Positions 13,501-22,500 of a DNA stretch of 31,981 nucleotides are shown in pieces. Source of the DNA: Oppiella nova. Its lineage: Eukaryota > Arthropoda > Arachnida > Sarcoptiformes > Oppiidae. Under the pieces are notes generated by a model, which saw nothing but the letters and a program-made list of their open reading frames with translations, had not been told where the DNA came from and made no database searches. Where the stretch lies: NCBI GenBank assembly GCA_905397405.1, contig CAJPVJ010000212.1, forward strand, positions 1-31,981. The letters are read 5' to 3'. Each line of letters begins with the position of its first letter. The stretch's first letter is position 1. The position numbers were made by a program, and so were the translations under genes.

Positions 13501-16500
13501 GGATGTGGCGGTGAGAACGCTGAAGACGGCCAGTAAGGGGTCGGTTGTAATTGGAATTGCAAAGCCACTCCCGCTGCCCGAGAGCACCGGCACCATTCAC
13601 TGCATACAATCCCCAACGAATAGTCAGGTCAGTGACTTTAGTCACTCGGCTCAGGCAAGTGCATTGTATAGGGATCGGGGCTTAACTTCCGGTTTGCAAG
13701 CAATACAGGCGTCCACTTCTTCGACTCTTCTCTCCTCCTTATATAAGTCTGAGAGCTTCTGAAGCTTCTGAAGCTTCTGAGAGCTTCTGAACTCAATTCT
13801 ACTCTATTTTTTGTTAGTGTGTCGGCACAGGTATATCACATCTTATGCAGAACAACATCATTATAATTGCATACATTGTATAAATATATACATCATTAGT
13901 AGTAACTCTTTTTTGTTGACCAATGCATTTATATTATGCAATACATTCCCATTCATTAATGATTTTATATGTTGTCACAAATTATTTCATCATTTAGTTA
14001 ATCAGAAATTATTAATTAATTAATTAAATATACAAAAAATTGTAACAAATTTTAGAACAAATATCGATCAAAAGCAATACAATTGTAAATGTAATAAAAA
14101 TTATCATTTTCATTATGTGGACAAAATTATATAAAAACAAATTTGAAAACAATTCACAAAATCATGTAAAACAATTACAAACTTTTACTTAATATACATT
14201 AAACGACAATCCATTGAATTCATTGTTACAGAAAACCAATTAAATAACAAATGAATGTCAATATCTTATAGATCTGATACAGTAGTCACGACTGTTGTTG
14301 TATTATAACTGAAGTCTTATTAGAAATGAAATAATTATAAGAAAACTCATGATTAGGTCTTATTCTTGTCTATGGCTTGCCTTTGCTTTTAATTATCAAT
14401 AAATAGATTTTCGATTAAATCTAGTTTTGAATTATTTGTTTAAAAACCATTGAATCCAATCCATAATCGATTCAAACATTTTACAGCGTTTTTCAATCGA
14501 GGAGTTCAAGAGTTCAGTCCAAGTGACAGATCAGTCAATACAGGGCCAGACAATTGACATTTTAGATAATCAATCAGTTAATCCGAGCGAACAATCACTT
14601 CAATCGATTGCCATCCAGTCGTTGAGACCTGAAGAGGAATCAAAGGTTTGTTTGCAATGTTTAACGACTTCTTGTCGAATGTTTGGCTCAAAAATGTTTG
14701 TTGTTATCAATGATGTAGTCCGCGAAAAGCCAAGTCTCGCGACAGGAGTCCATAAATTCGGTGAATTCGGTTGAATCGCAGATCTCTTCGGGCGCCGTGT
14801 CCTTAGCCGACCACTTAATGTCTAACGTATCGCGAGATCGAAACAATTTTGCCATATCTTCGTCTCCGACAAACAGTGCCAGTAATCTAGTGTTTAGTGA
14901 GTCCCGGAGCTCAACCCCTCTTGACTACAGCTCTTCGCGATCGCGATCTCCCAGTCCTTCATATCATAGCTCACCTGCCATTCCATTACCGGCTGCTCTC
15001 GAAAGGACTATCAAAATTAGAAAAGGATCCGAACCTCTAGGTAATGGACTCTTTGCTATACGCTATACAAGTCATGCAAACTAATTCATACTCCATTCAT
15101 TAATCAACTGTTAGGTCTGACCCTCGAGTTGGCCGATAGAGGCGTCAATGGTATGGTTGTCAAGAATGCCAGCAAAACGGGTGCTGTCTTTCGCGACGGA
15201 CGCATCTCAAGAGGCGATTATCTGCTGTCCATTAATAACGAAAGCCTCAGAAATATCACTAATTCTAAGGCCAGAGCTATCCTTAGAAGAGCACAACTTA
15301 TTGGCAATGAAATCATGTATTGAATTGTACTTATAATGAGTTGACAATTGTATTCATTTTGCACTATATTTTTAGTTTCAAATATATTCCTGCGAGCGAT
15401 GCCGAGGTTCACAAACAATCGTTTCAATTGGCCCTATCTATGCAACACAACAGCCCTACGCCTCCTATTGAACGAACCTCACCCTCTCTACTGCCACTAC
15501 TGCGCCGCACCCCCAGCCCCAGGTCTGTCCCTTTATACTCTGATTGCTAATATAATCAGTTTATTATATATATGACCCGATTATTAATATTATGTTTTGT
15601 TTAAATTTCCTTTTGATTATTTTATGAAACTAATCCAGAATATTTCTATGAGTAATTCTTTGTTTATTATTATTATTTATTTATTTCAATAAAAACTTTT
15701 TTTGTTGATTTGAATTCTTTTTGATTAACATGTATTTTGCATAATATTTTTTATATCGAGTTACGGTATAATACATCAAATTTATATGATTTTAAAGTAT
15801 AAATTCATTATTATTTCCATTAATATTCAATTTGAAAATTACTATATTTTGAGGCTATTATATTTTCCATTTCATATCATTTATTATTAAATATAAATAT
15901 ATTTTGCGTTTTTCTCATTTAGAAAGTCATTTCCACAGAATATTCTGGATGACAAAAACTATTACACTATTATTTATGAGATTATATTAATACAGTACAT
16001 GAACCGAAAAATCTTTATTTCAATACTTTATAATATACAGTAATAAGTTTTTAAATATTTGATTGATTATTTAATTTAGATTAAATTCTGTGTAATCTTT
16101 ATGTCTGAAAGTATTTTATGTCATATTTATAACTATAATCTTTTTTCATCATATTATTTAGAAATTTATTATATTTTTCAAGCAGTATATTATGAGGCCT
16201 AATCTTTATGCATTGCTTTTAAGATAATTATTTTTATTATTGTCATAATATTTTAAATTGAGCCATGATTCAAATAAATTCTTAAACTATATTTATAAAC
16301 ATTTCTCATTAAGAAATTCTTACGGTATATAGATATAGAGATTCAATTATGTTTATTTGTTTGTATTCATTTATTTTAAACATTTGTTGTTATTTAATAT
16401 TCACAGTTATACAGTTATACTAAATTATCATATATAGTATGCATAAGAAATTAGTCTAATCAATTATACACCCAATTTGACTATATATTAGATAAATTTC

Positions 16501-19500
16501 TTATAATACTCTTTATGGTTGTATTCTCTAATACTTTTAGTAAATATTATGATATAAAGATCAAAGTTCACTTCACTATATAGCCTATATTTACTCATAT
16601 TTAGTCGGCTTTGTGTCAATCTATACATATTCTGTATAACATTCTCTATTCTGTGATGTTTTTTGTATATTTCTAATTAGTGCCTAAAATTTGTTAATTT
16701 GATATTTTACCCAATTTTGCCTAAAAGTCAAACAATCAGTACTTTTGATCTCATAATAATCAATATATATTCTGGTCTGTTAGTACTCACAATAGTTGTT
16801 CTCTATTATGAACTGATTTGTTTTATTACATTCATATTACACAACATTTCTCATTGAAATATTAGACGTTTATATTAATATCACAGAATTGATACAAATG
16901 GACAACAAATATGAAAATCTAGAAATTGAATGCTATTCGTGTTGTACTCATACATATTTTTGATTGTTTACTCAAATATTAAGTAGAATTTGGTTTATTC
17001 TTACTGAAATACATTATCATTAAATTATTTCTTGTAACACAAGATTTTTAATAAAAAATTCTTTATATTTTATGATTATATCGGTTCTGGTTTATGAGAT
17101 TACATATATGATTTTTAAAGTATAAAACCTTTAAGGGATTGCCATTTTTATGTTTTATATCATGATTTGAGTGATTAATTGTTGATATTTTCATATCGAT
17201 TTCGTGGAAAATATATATTAGCTTTATATCTATTGTTCAATCATTTGATTACATAAATTCATTTCATTTGGTTTGACATTTATTTTTCAAAAAACTTTGA
17301 TTTTATCGAAATTTCATATGAAATGCCATTCCTTTGAAACACTGTATTCTTACGAAAAAAACTTTTTCTATCAAAAATGCTTACAAAGGATTTTCCCCAA
17401 TTATTATCGGTATGACTGGCATATATCATATCACTTCCATGAATGTCTTATAACTGTTGAGAATTGACTAAAAAACAGCCCAAATGTTTCAGATCTCCAT
17501 ATTTCGGACCCAAACTAAGTGATAGCGACAGCGAAGTAGACATTTCTTGCGGCGATCGGTCGGGAGTTTCATCCGTGGCCTCCACTCCACCGCAAACACA
17601 TCCGATGCCTCCCTTTGCAAACACTTTATACAATCAATCAGAGATCACTTCCTTTACTTCATTTAAGCCATTATTAAAGTCTTCAAACGATTTACTCGAT
17701 GCACAAGAGATCACTACAAACTTGACTTCTAATGAGTTTGTTGTGAGACCACAAGAGTTGAGTTCAAATGATAGTCTTATTAAACCGCAATCATCTCAAC
17801 AATTACCACCATTTGAATCAATAACACAAATATCACATAAGGAGTCACCAAAAGGTTCGTTTAGGCTTAGCTCACACCACCGCTAATCACTATAAATCAG
17901 AATTTAGATTATCTTGCTCATTTTTAGTACTAATATAATTGAATCAAAAATTAAGCTCAATTTAGACATCTTTTGTTTAAATTATTTGTTGACTCATTAT
18001 TAGTAAAAATATATTTATATATATAATTATGAATGCAATGTATGTATGATTTAAGTAATTGAATGCTAACTTCTATTATGGCATCAGTGTCTCCGCGAAA
18101 GTCAAAAGTGCCTCAAAAGAGCCCAAAGCATCCAATGGACCAAATATGTAGTGATAGTGACAAACAATCTGTTTCTCCAGAAACTGGTTCCACAAGTAGT
18201 GACACCACAAACAACGCCAGTATTACCTCAACTGTAACGCGACAATGGGGTGAAGAAAGAGTGGTTCAATTGATCCGCGAAGAGAGTAAAGGATTAGGCA
18301 TTAGTATTGTGGGCGGAAAAGTGGAACTCTTCAACACGTCTCTCGGAAACTCGATTTCCGGTATTTTCATTAAAAACATTTTGGCCGACAGTCCCGCCGG
18401 ACGCGAGGGTACACTCAAGAGTGGAGACCGCGTTCTGAGCGTCGATGGCGTGGATCTGCGAGAGGCCACTCACGACAAGGCAGTCGATGCCATCAAAAAT
18501 GCCAACAATCCCATCAATTTTCTTGTTCAAAGCCTATTGCCTTTTGTAAGCATATAATTCATAGTATAGTATGTTTTGAGTGAATTAAATGAAACATAAA
18601 TTTTATTTCATATGCCATCAGAGCAAAGACAGTGCTTCCAATGCTTCCAATCTAATGAATAAAACCGAGACCTCTATGGCCTCGAGCGCCACATTAGCAG
18701 CCGTTGAGTCTGTGGCTGAAGAAGTAGGTTCTGAAGCGAGCGATGACTTGTGTAGTTCGCCTCAAATTAGTGCTCCCATTGAGTCCCTAACCACTGATGA
18801 TAAAGATTCACACATTGGGGTTGCAGTTCTGGATTTAAATGTAAAATGAGTTTTTATTGCAGCTTTTGCTTAAACTTAAGAAAATTTATGTTCAAAGGAA
18901 ATGACAGAAGAAGTGACTGAATCCGAGGCTGATTTAAATGGAAGAGATATGACCGGAAAGATTAGGACTTCCAAAGGGGTTCAGGTATTGAAAAATATTT
19001 TTATGAATTAGGAATCAATAGATTGTTTGACAGATCGATAGATCCAGTGCTGGAAACATAAGATTGAGTTCAACTGAAATACAAGAATCAAATGAAGAAG
19101 ACCTTAAAGAAGATGAGTTCGGATACTCTTCAAGTAATTACTCTAATAATTGATATAAAAATCAAATTCCTATTCCATTCCTATTGTTTAGTATTGTTTC
19201 CAAACATTTAAAGTTATATTCTATTAGTAAACATGAATATTTAAATTAGATATGAATTACTTGAAGAATATAATAAAATTTATGAAACAATTTGAATGAT
19301 TTGATTGATTGGATGTGTTTTTATTTGACGGAACAGTTTGACTGTCACTATAAGACAGGTGTTCTTCACGGATGTCTTGTCAATCAATAAATGTGTGAAT
19401 ATATCGATAGTAAGGCATAACTAGAAAGGGAATTATTGTATTAGAGTATATGTTTAGTGTGTGACAATAGTGTGTCAGTCGTACAAACCGTACAAACCGT

Positions 19501-22500
19501 ACAAACCTTACAAACAGGACTTCATTCAACAAAATCGATACTCGTCTAAGCGAACGCTTATTCCTTTAGTGCTCCCAAACCCTGAGCATCTGAGCATCAA
19601 AAGGGAATTTATGGAGGCTTTGGCTATAAGTAAGAGATTCGTCGATCAATATTAGCCGCCTTCTGATGAGAGAAGTATCCGATTCTGTGTTCACTTTGTG
19701 TTCACTTCTCTCTCTAAACGCACTGATGAATGAATTCAATGAATGAATTCTGTGCTCAAAGAAAATGAATAAATATGAGTCAATATTTATAGTTATGTAT
19801 TCACTATTTAGTCTAAATATCTTTTGATTAATAGAGATGTAACTGTTAATCAATTATGTAAACAATAATCAGGTGCTATTTGCTCGACCACTCATATACG
19901 GAATGATAGCTTAACTCAAACTAAGCCTTCAATTCTAATATTTGGCAGTATTTGTGATATTTTTTTAATTTGTGCGAAAAACTTGAAAATGAATTTAAAG
20001 TTTGATTGAATAGTTTTCTTCTGAAATTAATGTCTGCTTTAATATCCAGTCATTCACTCATTGCAACCGATGATAACCCCATCGGTAGCACTATATTTGT
20101 CCATTCCTTTAGACTACCATTAAGTTTATTGTGTTTAGTTTCACCTATTCTAATGTCCCTGTACCTTATTTATAGATTCAATGTTCTCATAAATTTTAAA
20201 CTAAACTCTTTTATTATACTGTTTTAGAAAAAGTCCAGAAAAAATACGGCGATTTAAACGGCTATGCGTTTTTAGTGGACCTCCAAAAAGGACTGTCGGG
20301 TCTGGGAATAAGTTTGGCGGGCAATAGAGACCGGACCAAAATGAGTGTTTTTGTCTGTGGTTTACATCCAAAGGGAAGCGCTTATAAAGACGGAAGACTA
20401 CAAATTGGAGATGAAATTCTTGAGGTTTGCAATGATTTTAATTCATTGACGTTAGCGTTTGTTTTGAATTTAAATTTATTAAATTGTATCTACAGGTGAA
20501 TGGTATTGTAGTTCAGGGCAGATGTCATCTAAATGCTTCAGCAATTATTAAGAGTCTTATTGGACCCGTTTATAGGATTATTGCCCTCAGGTTTGTGTGC
20601 TTAAGACATGAAGATAATGACATAAGTAATGTATGCCATGTATGACATGTATGTGCAGAAGAGATGGTGCCTTGAATGAGATGGCAGTCAAGCCGCTCAC
20701 ACAGTTTCCCGTCCACTTAGAGGATGACATTATTGAAGAGAAATACAGCAAATATAAAGGCGTCCGAACTATAACTGTCAGAAAAGTAAGCGATTCTTAC
20801 ATTTTTATAATACAGTAAATGACTTAATTTCATACCTCTTGATAGGGATCTCAAGGGTTAGGGATTATGATCATTGAAGGCAAACACTCAGAACTGGGTC
20901 GAGGAGTGTTCGTTTCGGATATTCAAGAAGGCAGTCCCGCTTGTAATTAAAAACATTAATTATTTTTAAACATAATGACAATCTATAAAATACCCGTAGA
21001 AATAACAGTAATTTAATTATGGACATAGTATCATTAACTTAAATATATGCATTTGTATTCTACTATTAAATTACGGTATAACCAAAATTAAATTATATTT
21101 CACAAAATAGTTACCGTCGGACTTAACGTCGGAGATATGATATTATGCGTGAATTTAATCGATTTAATTGGAGCCGACTATGAGATGGTATGAAAAGTTG
21201 CATAAAAACATTTTGTTGAGAGATCTAATGAATCGCTTATTCAATGATAGGCCGCTTCAGCCCTGAAGAGTGCGGAGGGATTGCTGACTCTTGTGGTCGC
21301 AAAACCAACCAAATCCAGTCTCCAAGAAATGATTGTTGAGAGCGATTCCGTGGAAAATATTTGCGATGATATCAAAAAAGAATCCATTAGTAATTACTCT
21401 ATTTATTTATTTTTGCTTACATTGTATCATGAATAGAGAATTTGTTTCTTACCATACATTTTATCGATCCAATCAATTAACTTATTTTGTTATTTTAATC
21501 TTTGCTACTATTTTCACACGGAAACACTTTTTATGTGTTTTCTCTTATACTAACTTACGGTAAGCGTATTACTAGTTTTGTTTACAGATAGGAATCGCTA
21601 TACTATTCAATCATATGAGGCCCGCGATAACACATCTTACAGGGAAATAAAAGCATAGAATTTATTGACTTAATTGTAGTTAGAGTTATAGTAAGTTACA
21701 TAAAGTAGAGTAGATTCTGATTTCCATACATTTAGACACATTTGGATTTGTTGTTAACTCATATTCTTAATGTTGTAATTCTGTAGTTAATATCTTACAG
21801 AATGTATGATTCATTCCATAGTCTCCCTAATGAGCCATTACTTATGTTTATTACATATTAGCGATTCTTGTATTTGATTCTTAATACAGGGAATCAAAAC
21901 AATTGATGTATTCTTAATGAATTATTAATGAATAGAAATGTTGATGAGTTTGCAATACTTTAGCATAATGTTTAGAATTGAATGAATTTGTAGACATTAA
22001 ATTGAATTCATATCTAAATATAAAATTATATGCGAATCATAGACCAGAAAAATGTTAATTTCATGCCTCAGAGAAACAATGATTCATAAGCCATAAGCCA
22101 TTACTAAATGATCGGTTAGATTCTTATGGAGTATTTGATATCGAAAACTAAATAACAGAATCATAAATAATTTTTCAATAAAGGCATGCGAAATGTGATT
22201 TCTATTTCAGATCCCAGTGCACCTCCACCTACACTTCCCAAACCACAAACAGTGCACAAATCACTGCACGGCCCGATTCGGACGTCGACCGCTACGAACG
22301 GATCCCTATCCCGGGCCAATCAAAAAACAATTCCAGCACTTCCCACACCTGTTACACACAAAACACATTTAGTTTCTTCTAATTTGGACTCTTATGGAGC
22401 GAACACTCAGTCTTTTTTCACTCATCTAAAAGAAGCGTCTGATCCACAACACAGTGACCTCAAGACATGTCAAGTAAAGGGTGGGCGCGAGACTACCATT

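Larger units (their letters stand above)
18546..20227 (+). other. MPDZ: PDZ7-PDZ8 linker exons and 1.1-kb intron
   Basis: Exons 18622-18840, 18898-18984 and 19034-19133 encode a Ser/Glu-rich acidic linker ending [11 protein letters not shown], matching the conserved KEDEFGYSW that precedes PDZ8 in vertebrate MPDZ. The intron 19134-20227 (donor TCAA|GTAATT) contains the 9-bp cgtacaaac repeat and a candidate alternative first exon (see separate entries). Confidence 0.8.

Noticed and set aside
13628-13762. continuation of the PDZ5 exon to a stop at 13762 as an alternative C-terminus
   Set aside because: A good GT donor at 13628 (and a GC donor at 13655) connects in phase to conserved downstream domains; the read-through ends in 9-bp repeats.
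19461-19655. open frame encoding Tyr-Lys-Pro repeats as a separate small gene
   Set aside because: The repeats come from a 9-bp simple repeat, the putative start is GTG, and it lies inside an MPDZ intron. Only the ATG/donor part is kept as a candidate alternative first exon.
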